Assembly (NCBI GenBank): GCA_947462335.1
Contig: OX381714.1
Coordinates: forward strand, 51,505,800 to 51,569,799
DNA: 64,000 nucleotides
Source: Harmothoe impar
Lineage: Eukaryota; Annelida; Polychaeta; Phyllodocida; Polynoidae
Direction: 5' to 3'
The position numbers were made by a program, and so were the translations under genes. The notes beneath the pieces are model-generated. The model searched no databases. It was not told the DNA's origin and saw only the letters and a list, made by a program, of their open reading frames with translations. Numbering within the stretch: position 1 is the first letter of the stretch; every line of letters starts with the position of its first letter. Positions 41,226 to 54,943 of the stretch are shown piece after piece.

Positions 41226-43075
41226 GTCCATACCTACCACTCTAGAAACGGTAAAATGATGTCCTGTTTATCAGCTCTATGGGACTGCATTTACATCATT
41301 TCCATCACACATGTATACGGAGTAAATGAAAACCAAAACCATGTCTAGTGCTACAGCCATGGGGCAGTAGGGTGTCCAAATTTCAAATCCCACAGTACAA
41401 GTGATCACTCTCTATGATATAAAAGTAGTAACACTGTGGGGTGTGGTATACCGTAGTACAATTAATAATGTTTGAAACATTGTTCATAAATTGGAAATAA
41501 TAGTATTTTATGATACAGTTACATATTATTAAAAGCTCTTACAATGCTCTCCCTACTTGCACTGTATACATCCTAATTATACACTAAGTGTATAGGCTCC
41601 TGTTAGGAAGGATACAGCATACCCAATCTGTACATGGCGTGCTGGGCGTCATAAGCAGTCTGTGGAGGCTGGGGCCATAAGCTGTTATATAGCGGAGTAA
41701 CGGGGCATCAGTGGCGGACCCAGGATTGTCTATAGAGGTGGGGGCCCAAACATGGCCAACCTGGAGTGACTGTTTGTTTCCCGCAAGCGAAGTGCAGCGG
41801 GTATTTTTGGGGGGTTTGGGGCATGTCCCCCTAGAAAATGTTGATGGTCTGGACATTAAATGATGCATTCTCATGCATTTTAGCACACAGTAATTTAAGA
41901 CGCAGTCCCCTCCCCCATCCAGGTCATTCAAACTCCACTGAAATAGACTATGATATGTTATATGATACCGTCTCTCTCTCCCTTTCCCCTCTTTTCTTCT
42001 ATTCTTTTCTCTTCTTCCTCTTTTTTTTTTTTTTTGGGGGGGGGGGGGGCAAGGCACGTCAGGCATCACTGTGTTAGTTTGAGCTGGCTCTTGTGGGAGT
42101 TGAGCTCTATCCTCGCCAGCCACAGGTACTAGTAACTACTGGTTAACCCTATGAGGGCCGCCTAGTGCTTTATTAAAGGTATAGTGTCCTTGGTTGGCAG
42201 GATGGGTGACAGGAGAGGCGTGACAATCAGACTCAAAGTGAGGGGAGGACAAGGGGGTTTCTGGCAAATTTTGACCCTTTTAGGTTTGAGCTTTTTCTTA
42301 GGGCTGGTTAAAAGTGTGTGTATGGGGAGGGGGGGGGGTGCCATACCCCTGCCCGGTGATGAATGTATGCAGGCCTGGCGAGTAGACTCGGGAAGGTATC
42401 AACCCCATAGCCTCAGCATGATGCTTAAATGCGATGCTTGCAACCCTGTAACGTGCTAGTGCTGCATTCATGCATCATGAGGATAATCCCAAACCACGCA
42501 AGATGGCCACACCCACCACTCCACCCGTTACTTACCGAGTATAGTACAGAATATGCTCACCGAAAAGTAGCCCCATACATGGAGAGAAAAAAAGCACTGC
42601 CCATGGCTTCCATGTGGTTGGATTTGTCCTTAATATCTGTACGTTTTTCCTTTTGGTATTCCCCTTTGGTACATACCAAATTCATATTTGTGATTGTACA
42701 TGCAATTCTAGGGTGCTTCTGCTGTATAAAATATGCATAGTTGCAAATCATGATATATACCCTAATTCCCAACGCAGCATCTACCTCAAATGAACTCATT
42801 TCTCTAGTTTCCATTAGCCTTTTAAATACTGCCCAGCATTTTATCGTCAAGATCTGGACAGCCCTGCATGGCCTGTCTTCTCACCAACACTACATTCAAG
42901 CAGCATGATTTGGTGTGGCACCAGTGCTGCATTGATGCATCATTACGATAGAAACACTATGCGGCTGCCCTCAAAGAGGACTTAGGACCCTTGATGAGAT
43001 GAGGTGGGAATGTCCTTCATCATACATATTGGAATATGGGAATGGGTACAATGAGTCATACCGTCTATATTGCAT
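41226..43075. other. Host DNA with foldback-repeat fragments and homopolymer tracts
   Basis: Fragments of the foldback family at about 42145-42180, 42350-42490 and 42895-42975. A T-run followed by a G-run at 42019-42049 and G8 at 42331. No gene supported. Confidence 0.4.
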
Positions 43076-43295
43076 TACCCCTAACCCTTTGTTACTGACA
43101 AAGGTGCATGATACCTCAATGCACTATATGGCCTTTGTTGGCAAGATGCATGGCGAGTACACACCAGTGCTGCATCCATGCATCATGCATAACTTGGGGT
43201 TGTTACACCTCTAATAGATCAGCATGATGCACCAATGCGGGAGTGCATCATGCCAACAGGTCAAGCCTTAGAGGTACAGCTGCCCTTAAAGGGTT
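43076..43295. mobile_element. Foldback MITE-like repeat, partial
   Basis: The right end CCCTTAAAGGGTTAA is clear. The left end is uncertain. Confidence 0.5.
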
Positions 43296-44706
43296 AATAA
43301 TAGTATCCCTCAGTAGGTGGTGATAGAAACCATTGTACTGGAATCAGCTTCAATCAAGTACCCTTTTCAATCCCTGACAATGAAACTTGAGGGTTGTCAG
43401 TAATTGCATTGCTCACTCTGATTTAATCCAGGGTTCCATTAATTCTAAGGAATGAAGGCTACAGGTGTAGAAACCATCTCATTACCATATATATGCAAAT
43501 TAGATGGCTGCATATCTCAATCTCATTGACATATATGCAAATCATATAGCATATAGCAACCAAACTGTGTAGCCTACGAGGGCAGATATATGGCATCAGG
43601 GAATCCCATCACGCGTCCAGATATGCCTCCATTAATGGCTTTGGGAATCCCACTGTATACTGACAATGACAATATGTGAATTCATTGTCGAGAGGAGGGG
43701 CACTATGTCTATATATTATGTGGTGTATTCAGTCGCGAGCTGGTAAATTGGTCGCAGGTCGTTTGTCGTCTGTTTCAATATTGTTCGAGTCGACAAAAGA
43801 AAGAAATGGTGAAAGATATTTGTATACATGCATGTACCTTTCCCACTAAATAGGGATAGGGATGAATAGAATAATGCACGGAGGCATGAAGCATGTAGTC
43901 AAATTGACCACATTTATTAAGAATCCCTTATTCTGTGTGGTGCAGCCAAGTATTAATCCTCTCGCCGCCAGCAGGCCCCTAAAGCGGCCAGAGCATCTTA
44001 TCTACTGAGCTAAATGAAAAAACATTACTCCAAATTGATGAACATATTTTCTTCCAAGGCAAAATGTAATTTCAATTTTTTGGAAAATATTCAGAGAAAT
44101 CTGTCGTTGGGAGGGTTGAATGGCCATACTGAGACTTACACACACAGGAAGTTCATCTACAAGAACCCTATATGCATGGTATATGTATACATACATATAC
44201 CTGTACGACCCGTGTAAGACATTATGGAAACCCCAAAGCAACCAGTCTCCTCGGTGCCATCAGGTACGGATACGCTGGGCTCTTGGGGAACACTCACAAA
44301 TGACGTCAGGAGCTAGGGTTGGGGCGGGGGGATCTCTGGATCTAATGATGAATCAATACCGGGGTTATAAAGTTGTACAGGGACATTTCCAAAAAATACT
44401 AGTAGAGGGACAATAGGGGATGAAGAACATTGTGAACCGTCCCAAAATAAGTGAATTCATTTAGTTGTGAGGGTTCCCTAAGGGGTGGTGTACCACTGTA
44501 GCAGGGGCTGAGAGATGTGCGTGACGTGACGTCTCAGCACCACGTGGTACCTAGCGTGACGTACCAGCAGACACGTCATGTGACCCGTCACGTGACGAGA
44601 TTGTGGGGCACAGGGTCACCTATTGACACGTTTAGCACATCTAGAGTAGAACAGTACCCAGATCTGGTTTCCATGGAGATTGACTGTTTGTAACACCAAT
44701 ACTGAT
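43296..44706. other. Host DNA without supported gene
   Basis: Mixed unique sequence. At 44520-44600 there is a cluster of GTGACGT/CACGTG words (CRE- and E-box-like), which could be regulatory but has no associated exon. Confidence 0.35.
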
Positions 44707-44953
44707 TAACAATTTAAGGACGGCATGATACCTTAATGCATCATATCCTTGGTCGTAATGATGCATGACTGCATCCCTGGCCACCAGAGCTGCATTCAAG
44801 CATCATGCCGACCCTATGGGGTTGAGACACTCCCGGAGGGTCGGCATGATGCACCAATGAATGCAGCACTGGCGAGTTACTCGCTGGGGCTGCATCGGTG
44901 CATCATGCCGACAAATGTATTTTTTTAGTGACATCCATCGTTAAAAGGTTAAC
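44707..44953. mobile_element. Foldback MITE-like repeat, best-preserved type copy
   Basis: The ~245-bp layout is clearest here. Inverted ends lead into palindrome one (GATGCATGACTGCATCC... with its partner GCTGCATTCAAGCATCATG). A central hairpin GACCCTATGGGG / TCCCGGAGGGTC follows, then palindrome two (GATGCACCAATGAATGCAGC... with GGGGCTGCATCGGTGCATC). No coding frame. Confidence 0.75.
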
Positions 44954-45433
44954 CATTGCAAAGATATCGGTAACACAAAGCACAACAAGGGACAGGCACA
45001 AGAGGGAGAGAAAGTTATAACATATATCAAGTAATGTTACCTGGAAAAATGTAGCACCAATACTGGCGACCAGTATGCACCTTTAACAATAGATATCTGT
45101 GGTGCATTCATTTCATGGTAAATCATTGTATTTCTCAATATGATTAATATTCTATAGCCTACACACTAGTGCATATATAGATATATGCACTTTTAGCACA
45201 CCATTCATGATTTCCACAAGAACCAATTGAATATAAGCAGTATATAAGTGGGTACAGAAGATACAGGTGTAACAGACAGGTGAGAGGGCCATGTAGACGT
45301 GGGTTTATCTGAGTAAGAGGACACCTGAGATAATTAGTGCTAGGCTGGGGAGGTGTCGAGGAGTTAAATAACCCTTTAATGACAGCATGTCACCCCATTA
45401 AAACTAACAATAATGTATGTCATTATACTGAAA

Positions 45434-45686
45434 AGGTAAACTTGTCTCCAGACTCGTCGAAGTGACTGTCATAAAATAAACGAGTCAAAAGTTGTCTAAC
45501 GTATCAGGTTACCATCCCACGAATAGAATCTGGAGCTGGCAAATGTCGGGTTTTGGGCTGGCACATACCAAGTGGGTCTTCTATCTCCAGCTAGAAGACC
45601 CGCTTCCTTGTCACTTAGACAAGTTTTTGACTCGTTTATTTTATGACCGTCACTTTGAAGAGTCTGGAGACAAGTTTATTTTTTGA
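45434..45686. mobile_element. Foldback element with ~60-bp inverted arms
   Basis: The left arm contains AACTTGTCTCCAGACTCGTC and ATAAAATAAACGAGTCAAAA; the right arm holds their reverse complements in order. The loop is ~130 bp. It is distinct from the AACCCTTTAAGG family. Confidence 0.7.
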
Positions 45687-46084
45687 GTGTGTGATACGTC
45701 AATACAATGCCTTTGAGTTTAAACCATACAGGTACACACATGTGCCTATTGTACCAACCCTGTAAGGTCGATATATAATGCATTATTGCAGCACACGCAA
45801 GTAATGTGCCAGTGCTGCATCATGTACCATCCCGACCCTACGTAGTTTGTTAGGAAGCCAAAAGACACAGCACATTTACACCATGTGCAGCCCTTAAAGG
45901 GTTAAGACGTGTGCCTATTGGTGTCTGGCAGATGACTATATGATGTGGGTTAATCACATTGTCACCATATTCTCGCTGATTAAAGAAATGACTCGATTTG
46001 ACGCCAGTGCACCTCAAATTCCAGAATGTGAATTATAATCACAAATGCATGCACTGTAAAAAGTTGCTTGCCATTTTTTAGGTG

Positions 46085-46220
46085 TGCAGTAATTTCTACT
46101 GTAGGTGTACAGTTGCTTGTAGGTGAACAGTAGAATCTACTGTAAATCTACAGTAGATTCTACTGTAAATCCATTCTACAGTAGATTCTACTGTTAATCT
46201 ACTGTAGATTCTACTGTGTA
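46085..46220. repeat. Short palindromic tandem repeat (CTACAGTAGATT type)
   Basis: Repeated TCTACTGTA/TACAGTAGA words make overlapping small palindromes over about 130 bp. Confidence 0.6.
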
Positions 46221-46442
46221 CCGACACTTACTATTTACAGTGTGATCTATCTTCTGACTGAAGGCCCAGCGTCCCATGGGACAGGTTGGAGGATAGAGAT
46301 AACGGTCCTGGGTGTCCGACCTTTAGTGGTACTAATTGACCTTTAAATGACCTTGATTGGCCTAGATGTGACCTTGGGCAATCGCAGGGACACACATTGG
46401 CTTGTACCCTTTTAATTATTCATTGATTCCCCAATTGCTGCT

Positions 46443-46686
46443 TAACCCATTAAGGAAAGATGTTGCTAAAAGATGACATTTGTCGTCACGATGCACCAAC
46501 GCAGCCTCAGCGAGTAGCTCACTGCCAGTGCTGCATCATGCCGACCCTCTGGAATGTCTCAATCCCATATAGGGTCGGCATGATAATTGAATGCAGCACT
46601 GGCGAGTTGCTCGCCAGGGCTGCATTCATGTATCATGACGTCCAAGGGCATGATATATTCAGGCATCATGCCATCCTTAAAGGGCA
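46443..46686. mobile_element. Foldback MITE-like repeat, well-preserved copy
   Basis: Ends AACCCATTAAGG and CCTTAAAGGGC. Both palindromes and the GACCCTCTGG central hairpin can be traced. Confidence 0.7.
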
Positions 46687-46942
46687 AATATAATGTTTCT
46701 AAAAAGTGCTGACAATATTGACTTTATTATTATGCATGACCCCAATTAAATGAGCCAGAGCCAGGCCTCTTTAGAGTTACTCATCTCTCCATTAAAAATG
46801 AGATTACTCATCACTAAAGAGAGGGGTGAAACTAGAGTGGGTCATGGATCAATGCACACCGCATAGTGGTGTCCTCTTGGTGCATTATAAGCTGGTGCAT
46901 TATAAGCTCATCATATCCCTCCTGTCTTCCCAAATAAGCCGT

Positions 46943-47212
46943 TAACCATTTAAGGGTAGAGTAGTGCTTAAATGCACCATGCCCTTTGGTCAGCATGGCG
47001 CACAAATGCAGCACCGGTGATTAATTCGCCTAGTGCTGTATTCATGCATTATGCTGACCATATGGTCCATTATGGGATTAATGTCACACTCGTGATTGAT
47101 CGCCATGATGCAACAATGTCGGTGAGTACCAGTGAGTTAAAGCACTGCGATTATGCATCATGATGACAAATGAACATAAACCATACAGTATCATGCTGAC
47201 CGTAAAGGGTCA
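46943..47212. mobile_element. Foldback MITE-like repeat
   Basis: Ends TAACCATTTAAGGG and CCGTAAAGGGT. The central hairpin is replaced by GACCATATGGTCC, itself a short perfect palindrome. Confidence 0.55.
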
Positions 47213-47270
47213 ATGAGAGTGGACAGTGAGGATGTGTTTAGCCTCATTGGGCCGCCAGTAAGACTAGATA

Positions 47271-47515
47271 AAAAAAAGGTGTGTTTCAGGTTACCCGACT
47301 CTACCTAGCAAAATAGGGCCGACCCTAGTCATATTTATGCAATTTTGAAAGTCGATCTGATAGTTGACGAGTCAAGATGGTCGCGAGTTGACATTGAAGT
47401 CTGTGAGTCAATTTCTAGGTACTTTTCAGGCTAGAGTAAAAAAAATAATTTAAAAATCCGCCCTACCTACCCTAGATTTTCAGACCATGTAACCTGAAAC
47501 ACACCTTCTTTTTTT
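47271..47515. mobile_element. MITE with AGGTGTGTTTCAGGTTAC ends
   Basis: Near-perfect inverted ends of 18-24 bp (47277-47294 and 47489-47507) bounded by A7 and T7 runs. ~240 bp in total, non-coding. Confidence 0.7.
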
Positions 47516-47589
47516 GCCCAAAACGCTGGTGTATAACGGGTGCACCATTGTTGTGTTGGTGACCAGTATCTACCCAACATGGTGACTCA

Positions 47590-47660
47590 TAACCCCCACC
47601 CCCCCCCCCATCCCCCCTCCTGCCTCCCTGTCCTACCAGCCCCCCCCCCCCCCCCACTCC
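47590..47660. repeat. Poly-C tracts
   Basis: Two C-runs of 10 and 15 bases near each other, of the slippage-prone kind that is common in this window. Confidence 0.7.
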
Positions 47661-48749
47661 CACCCTGCTCCTGCTGCCCCACTCACAATCAGGAGGTGTC
47701 TTGATCAATAACCACCTTTCCATATTAGACTTGTACAAGTCATCATCATCAGAAAGCTAGGCTAAGTTATGGCAAATACACATTTTGAAAAATGTAGAAA
47801 GCAACTTATAGCTGCAAGCAAATATGATAGTGTAAATAGAAGCAGAGAGAAGTGAATAAATATTTCCTCATATGGTCCCTACCATCGCTTGATGTAGCCT
47901 ATATTTGGATCTGGAATTTCTCTGCTGGTATTTTCACCTCACCTGACAATTATTACAAGCCATATATTCTTATTGTGTTTAAAGTACACTAAGAGAAACG
48001 TGCACATCTAATATGGGTTAAGCCACTTGGGACTTGTTCTTGGACACCATTAGTATAATGAAGAATAAAAAATAAAACAAGACTTGGTTGGGGTGGCACG
48101 TCTAGTCCTGGTGCCATGACTAATGTCACGTGACTCATCACCATGGTTACCGTGTGGCATCAAGGAGCTGCTCACGTAAGGCCTGGGGTGGGAGGAGGTT
48201 CTGTCACGAGACAGGAGGTGGCAGCAGGGTCACTGGTAGTCTCTGTGCGTTTAACGCCATTTTGAGCAACTGAAATATAATTATAAGTTTCAAGTTAGCT
48301 CCTTCAATTCAGGCTGTTCTATTCAAGCACTAATACTGTGCTGTGAGAGTGGTACCTCTGCAGTATGTTTGAACAGATCAGAGACTACTTTGGTACATGG
48401 ATGGCTGCGTCAGAATGGTGTGGGGTTAATGGGACCAACATGGCAGCTGCAAGGAACGCTGGGATTAGGAAGTTTACACGGATATTTTAAATCTGTAATC
48501 AATGATGTTTAAGGAGAGGTTGAAAACAACTACGAAGCTCCTTAATGAACAAGAGGGTAATTGCAGAAAATATGCCTCATGAACAATGGTATGTATCATT
48601 TACCCAAATACATAGGCTGCAGAACGATAGCTTTAGAACAATCTAATCTAGATCTGCCCCTCTTACAATAATAAACAACAAGTAATAGGAAACCTGTGAA
48701 AAAGAATTGGCAGGAGATGTGGAATGGGCTTGGAGGTAGGCAGGTCTGC
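47661..48749. other. Host DNA without supported gene
   Basis: No coding exon, repeat array or RNA gene that I can support. Confidence 0.35.
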
Positions 48750-48989
48750 ATTAAATGGTAATGCACCATGATGACAAGAGACATTACACAACATAAGATC
48801 TTGTAGAGTATACAGGGCTGCATTAATGTATCATGATGACAAAATATATTATTGCAAAATCTAAGATCTTATAGGGAATGCAGGGCTGCATTGATACATC
48901 ATGATGACAAAAGATATTGCACAACATAAGATCCTGTTTGACCTATTTGAACTTCAAGCTGCATGCACTATGCGGCCCTTAAAGGGTTA
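48750..48989. mobile_element. Foldback MITE-like repeat with internal tandem duplication
   Basis: A unit with TGCATTAATGTATCATGATGA and ACATAAGATC words is repeated about three times before the usual right end GGCCCTTAAAGGGTT. Confidence 0.45.
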
Positions 48990-49925
48990 TGAGAATGTAG
49001 GGGTAGCATACGGGACTAGCATACTCTGTTATCTCAGGTAGTCGGGGGCTTCATCCCTATCTCCTTATCAGGCTAAACCCCTTCCTTCACACCTAGAACA
49101 AAGGTGCTTATAAGAATTTCACCCATGATGCACTGCTCTGGAGTCTGGGGCCTAACCAGAATGCATTGCTTTGAGCCACGATCGTGGCCCCCATAACATA
49201 ATGCGCTAGTCCCGTATACATGGTGTGACACCAATGACCAGCAAAGTGCCCCCGTGGTACTGCTCAGTGTGTCCCACAATGCCTTCTGTTGGCGGTCCTG
49301 CTGCGGCCACCAGGGGGTGCTGAGGTGCCTCATACAGACCACTAGAGCCACCTAGTGGGCATTTGTGTGGGGCAGATGGAGGCTTGGCAGACATGGGAGT
49401 GTACGCTGGTCATACTGTATAATACCACTGAGTAGCCTGGTACCTCGAATATATGAGAGGGTAATGTACCGTACGGTGGCAATATTATTACATGTATATA
49501 GTGCCTGGTCTCGAATGAGCGACAGTCTTGTATAAGCGCAGGGGTAACAGCTCCGCCAAAATGAACAGCGACTTGTCAAATTATCGCGATGGTACTTTAT
49601 CTGTAATAGAAGCCATTTTTATGGAGAAGTATGAGAAAACAATATATTGGCTATTGCCGCCATAACTAATATTATAGCTTATACCAGTGATGCAAAGTAC
49701 TATACGAGTATCTAGAATGCAGGAACCAGCTAACTAGCCAATCAGAAGATTTAGAGTCAGACCAATGAGGGCCATGGAGACACCACCAATTTATAGGCCC
49801 TCTACATGCTGTGTGACAACGGCCGCTGCGGTCAGTTCTAGGCCTCTACCCTCCTCTAACCTCAGTGCATACTGTAGTACCACCCCGAGTACCGCCCTGG
49901 GAGGCATAGAGTCTATGCGGTCTGT

Positions 49926-50189
49926 TAAACCCTTTAAGGTCACAGGATAGTGCTTCTATGCACTATGCCCTTTTTCAACATGATGCATGGCGAGTTATCC
50001 AACAGTGCTGTAGCCATGCTTCATGCTGTCTAACTGGGGTTGATACACACCAGAAGGGTCGACATGATGTATCAATACAGATGTAGCGAGTTGCTCGTCA
50101 CTGCAGCACTGCAAATGAATGAAGCGATGAGGCTGAGGTAACCAAGACATTTTGAAGCCTTGAGGTAGCATGCAGTCCTAAAAGGTTTA
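49926..50189. mobile_element. Foldback MITE-like repeat, first of two abutting copies
   Basis: Ends AAACCCTTTAAGG and CCTAAAAGGTTT. It runs directly into the next copy. Confidence 0.6.
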
Positions 50190-50427
50190 ACCCTTTAAGG
50201 ACGGCATAATGCATTATGCCCTTTGTCGTCATGATGCATGAACGCAGCCCTGCCCAGTAACTAGCCAGGGCTGCGTTCAAGTATCATGCCGACCCTCCGG
50301 GGTCGAGACACTCCCGTAGGGTCAGAATGATGTACCAATGCAGCACCGGCGAGTTACTCGCCGGGGCTGCAATGGTGCTTCATGACGACAAATGTCATCT
50401 TTTAGCGACATCCGTCATTAAAGGTTT
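50187..50427. mobile_element. Foldback MITE-like repeat, second abutting copy
   Basis: Very well preserved. The three hairpins lie at about 50226-50288, 50288-50325 and 50325-50385, the last almost perfect. Confidence 0.75.
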
Positions 50428-53370
50428 AAAGCAGACAGTGCCCTGTTCAGCTACCTACTTGTGGTACACAAAGACCAATCTTCTAGGCAGCCATAGAGAT
50501 GCACTAATAAATGCCTCACCTCCTTTGTTCATGAATTCTATATGGTATTTATAGGCAGAGCAGAAGCCAGGAAAATGGTAATTCATGACCTCTTTTCCTG
50601 CTTTCATATGAGGAATTTGCATTACTGCATTAGATTATTTAGAACATCTGCAAAATGTTGCATAAAAGCACAACATTTCTTGTGTTTTCTGAAGATGGAG
50701 TGGCATCTTTGCTATGTAAATTCCCTCTTGAATACATATATAGGTTAAGATACAGGACATTGAATTCCATAGGAATTAAGATTGCATGGACAGTATGGGA
50801 AAAAGATGCCTCCGTCGTTTCTTCTTCTTTCTCCTTTCCTCATTTTACAGTGCTTGCCATTGGTTTATTACTTTTTTTGCAAAAAAGAATTGGAGCATAA
50901 ATTCAGTGACAAGTGTCTTCATGAAAATGTAATGGCTTCCCCCAAGGGCAGTGGTAAGCTGCCATGAAAATAGTAAATCCACTACAGAGAATCGTAGCAG
51001 CCACTGCCCCAGTACTTGCCCCAACCTGGAAGTTTCCTGTGGAAGAAAGGGAGAGAAGGATATGACTTTCCTGCTCTCCTAACAGCCTCCAAGAGGCCTT
51101 CACTGTTTAACCCTACAGTACAACGACCATATTGCGGGCCGTATTGCCCGTATTAGTCGGTGTACTCACGAGTCGCCCGATACACACACAACCATTACTT
51201 TGCATGCTCTGGGTGATTTGTCCAAGGAGGACCACCGTAAATATTTTAACCGCTGCAATATAAATGAAGCCGGTTAATTAAATCCATGTCTGGGGCAGGG
51301 GGCTCTTAACGCAGCCCGGCCTAGTGTGCATTTTGCATGTGTCATAGTGAAATGGCACCAGGTTTAAAGAGCTAGTGGATTTTAAGTTTTAGAATTCACC
51401 CTCTTCGTCCTCTGGATTGTATTCATGCTCATACATAACTATTTACATAATGAGGGTTTAACATTCATTGCATATCTATAGAGTTTGGTGTTCGCAATAA
51501 TTAACCCACGGTGGGCGGCTAAGACAAAGGATTCGCACCTTGGTTATATTTCATACCCGAGGGTTAAGGCAGATAGACAACACCTGGCCAGGCTTCTCCC
51601 ATATACCCACTGCCCACTGGTCAGCGACTCGGTGTATAACACCTCGTCCCGACCTGGTGGGGCAGTGGGTATATGGAAGAACCGTGTCCAGGTGTAGTCT
51701 ACCTAACACTTATAAAAGCATATTCAGTATATAGCTATATTTATGTACTTTATAATTCACAATGTCCATTAAATAGAGGTTTGCAATGTTTATATTCCTA
51801 GGTCCCTATCTGAGAGAGCTTTCATATTGAAATAGCTGTTCATCCAGTGATTCCAATTTGATATCTGGGACAGTGAGGGAGGATGTTTTTAATCAGCCTT
51901 ATAGTCAAATATGCTTTATTTTACAAGATAATTTTTTTAAAGGCTGAAAATTGACTTACACCTCATGAAAGAAAGTTTGATGGTCAATCATGGATAAAAC
52001 AAATCCCCTAAGCCTGGGTGATGCCTGGCTTAGATACAGAGGTTCAGGGAAGAGCTGTTAAAGCCGAAGTCATTGTTAATTCACGAGAGCTGCCACACGT
52101 GTGTGCTGTTTTTACGGGGCATGTAGATGTAGAGCTAATTGTAGCTAATGTGAGTCAAGCTGCAGCAGCTGTCACACTCACACACTTATATAGACCAATA
52201 AAGCCACCTCTATTCATACAATATGAAAGGAAATTACTCCACAATAGCAGTCATGGTGCCCAGCCGTCAGTTTTATTTGCTTTAAAAGTCAGAACACCAT
52301 TAGTTATTTTCTAGATTTTCAGAAAATGTCAGTTAAAAGTCAGTAAGAAAAATGTTTTCAGCTAAATTTACAGAATGCACCATTTCACTTAAAGATTTTC
52401 AAAACATTCTGGGTACGGCTATGTGTGAAATGCAGGCTATCAGCGGGAATTTACATGCTCTAAACATGTCAGTGAAAAGTCTGGTAAATGTCAGTTAAAA
52501 TTGTGACTGAAAATAGTGGTAATCTTGAAGTAGTATGAAAGATGCTACTTGGCTGGAGTAAATTTTTAACTGTGACAGGAACCGCTTTGTGAAACTACAT
52601 CCTTTTAAACATATCCAATATAGTGAAGTGCGATGTAGTGTCAACGCGAAAACCTGTGAGAATTCTTCTGGTATTGTCTATGTAGAATTGATTCTATGAC
52701 AAAATGTCAACCTACATCTAGTTAAAATTTAGTAACTCTATATATAACATGAAACACAGCCTGTTTCTATGCCCCTGGGGGATGACAATCCCCACAGGTG
52801 TGTTCATCACACCAACATCTGCTGCGACACCTGTGTACCTCCCTAAATCTTACCTGCCCAGGTTGCAGCTGACAATGTGGTAGCTGCTCTAGTTGTCTTT
52901 TATATTTACAGAGGGACTTGACTGAGCCCTCAACATCTTGAAATCCAGAGAAATTGCAGCACTGGTCCCAGGGTTATCTCCGCGGACTACTTTTATGCCG
53001 CTGGTGCTTTAGAGAGGCAATCATAAGACAGGGACTACCTGCCTTAGAGGGCTATGTTTCCCTCAATTCTACCATGGTTTCCTCTTCTTTTTTTGTCGAT
53101 CTGTACCTAACTATAGAGAACTTTTATTCAGCAGTCACTTTTATCCCTAGTCAAAAGCCAGGTTGAAGAAAGAAAATTATGCCCAAGCTGGCCCCAACTC
53201 ACGAGGATGAAATATCTCTTATAGAGATTGTCTTGATCATTTCACCATGGAAGGCTCTCACAGGTGCTGGCCCCAGCTTGTTGAATGCCTGCGGACATGC
53301 GGTTCAATGGATTGTGAGAAAAAGATATCGGAAGGTGGGAGACTGCGGCAAGCTGTTGCTGGGTGCACTT
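50428..53370. other. Host DNA without supported gene
   Basis: Short frames (for example about 52018-52314) show no recognisable domain. A GGGTATATGGGAGAAG-like inverted pair around 51597-51682 forms a foldback. No splice-bounded exon identified. Confidence 0.35.
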
Positions 53371-53630
53371 AATAATTTAAGAGCAGCATAGTGCTTTGAT
53401 GTACTATACTCCCTCTCATGATGATGCATGAATGCAGCACTGGTCTTATTGTCAGTGTGGCATGAATGCATCATGCCATCTGCTTGGAGGCATATTAATC
53501 CTGTAGGATTAGCATGATGCTAAACTGTAGCCCTGAAGAGTTACTTGTCATAGCTGCATCCACGCCCCATGATGACAAAGGGCATAGTGCATCAAACTTT
53601 AAAGTATTATACAGCCCTTAAAGGCTTAAC
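53371..53630. mobile_element. Foldback MITE-like repeat
   Basis: Ends AATAATTTAAGAGCAGC and GCCCTTAAAGGCTTAAC. One palindrome is well kept. Confidence 0.55.
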
Positions 53631-53829
53631 AGAAAAGATGGATGGAATAGGGGGATGACTCTAGATCACCGCTCGCTGTTAGCGCCATCGAGGCAGTAGG
53701 CGCCGCTATCGGCCCTCATTGGCACCAACCAGCACCCGCCTAATGCCCATGCATCATGCACCCCGTCCACAGGACCCTCCACCGTGTGGTAAGCCCACAC
53801 ACAGCACACTCCTAGAGTAACTTAGCTGC

Positions 53830-54420
53830 TGGTGAGGCTGACAAGAACTGCCTATACTAGAGCTCTAAGCTACTTGTGAGTCTGACACAGGCTGCCTGTA
53901 GAATATCTCTGACCTGTTGGTGAGGCTGACAGCTGAGGCTGCTTTACTAGACCTCTGAACTGTTACTGAAGCTGACATAGGGTGCCTATAGTAGGTCTGT
54001 GAACTGTTACTGAGGCTGACATAGGGTGCCTATAGTAGGTCTGTGAACTGTTACTGAGGCTGACATAGGGTGCCTATAGTAGGTCTGTGAGCTGTTACTG
54101 AGGCTGACATAGGGTGCCTATAGTAGGTCTGTGAACTGTTACTGAGGCTGACATAGGGTGCCTATAGTAGGTCTGTGAACTGTTACTGAGGCTGACACAG
54201 GCTGCCTATAGTAGGTCGCTGAGCTGCTGGTGAGGTTGAGGAAGGCTGCCTGTATTAAGTATATGAACTGTTGATGAGACTGCCAAAGGCTGCTTATAAT
54301 AAGGTCTGTTGAGCTGTTGGTTAGGCTGACAAAGCCTGTCATGTGTTGAGTTCATCTTTGAGCTGTTGGTGGGCTTAACAAAAATCTGCTTGTATACAGC
54401 AGACCTTCGAGCTGTTGGAG
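53830..54420. repeat. Minisatellite, 44-bp units
   Basis: About twelve units. The central ones (about 53955-54200) are nearly identical, with GAACTGTTACTGAGGCTGAC and ATAGGGTGCCTATAGTAGGT; the flanking ones are diverged. Confidence 0.85.
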
Positions 54421-54473
54421 AAGGAAACAGACAACTTGAAAAAGATCTTTGAGAAGGCACTCACCAAATCATC

Positions 54474-54740
54474 AAAGATGTACTTTAGGGAGTGGTCATT
54501 TTCAAACAACCAGGGGGGAGGTGGATTTTCGCACGAACGGGTCGAGATTTTTTTGGTCCCCCCCCCCCCCCCACAGGAGGGGTCGAAATTATTTTGGTCC
54601 CCCCTCAGACAAGTTGAAATTGACCGCGGCTGACCCCTTTGAGCTATAGTAACAGGCTGGCTTTTTGGCTAAAAGGGGTGCACATTTTTTGGTCCCCCCC
54701 CCCTGTTGGTAAAAAATGACCACTCCCTTACACTACATCA
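54474..54740. mobile_element. MITE with AGGGAGTGGTCATTTT ends
   Basis: Inverted ends at 54487-54502 and 54713-54728, with partial symmetry continuing outward to about 54474 and 54740. The interior has three C-rich tracts preceded by TTTTTTGGTCCC-like words. Non-coding. Confidence 0.7.
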
Positions 54741-54943
54741 TCTTTGTATGCAGCAACGCTGAATTTATAGCAAAATTTACTCAGAATTAGTACCACATAA
54801 AGCTCATGGGGACTGCTGCGTGGTGAAAGCCTTGGTTTCACTATGACATGTGCGTCTCCCTGAAGCAGTACCCCGCAGGCATTTATATGGCAGTTTGTGG
54901 AGATTTATACCTGGATATAAGGAGATTGGTTAGATAGTCCACT

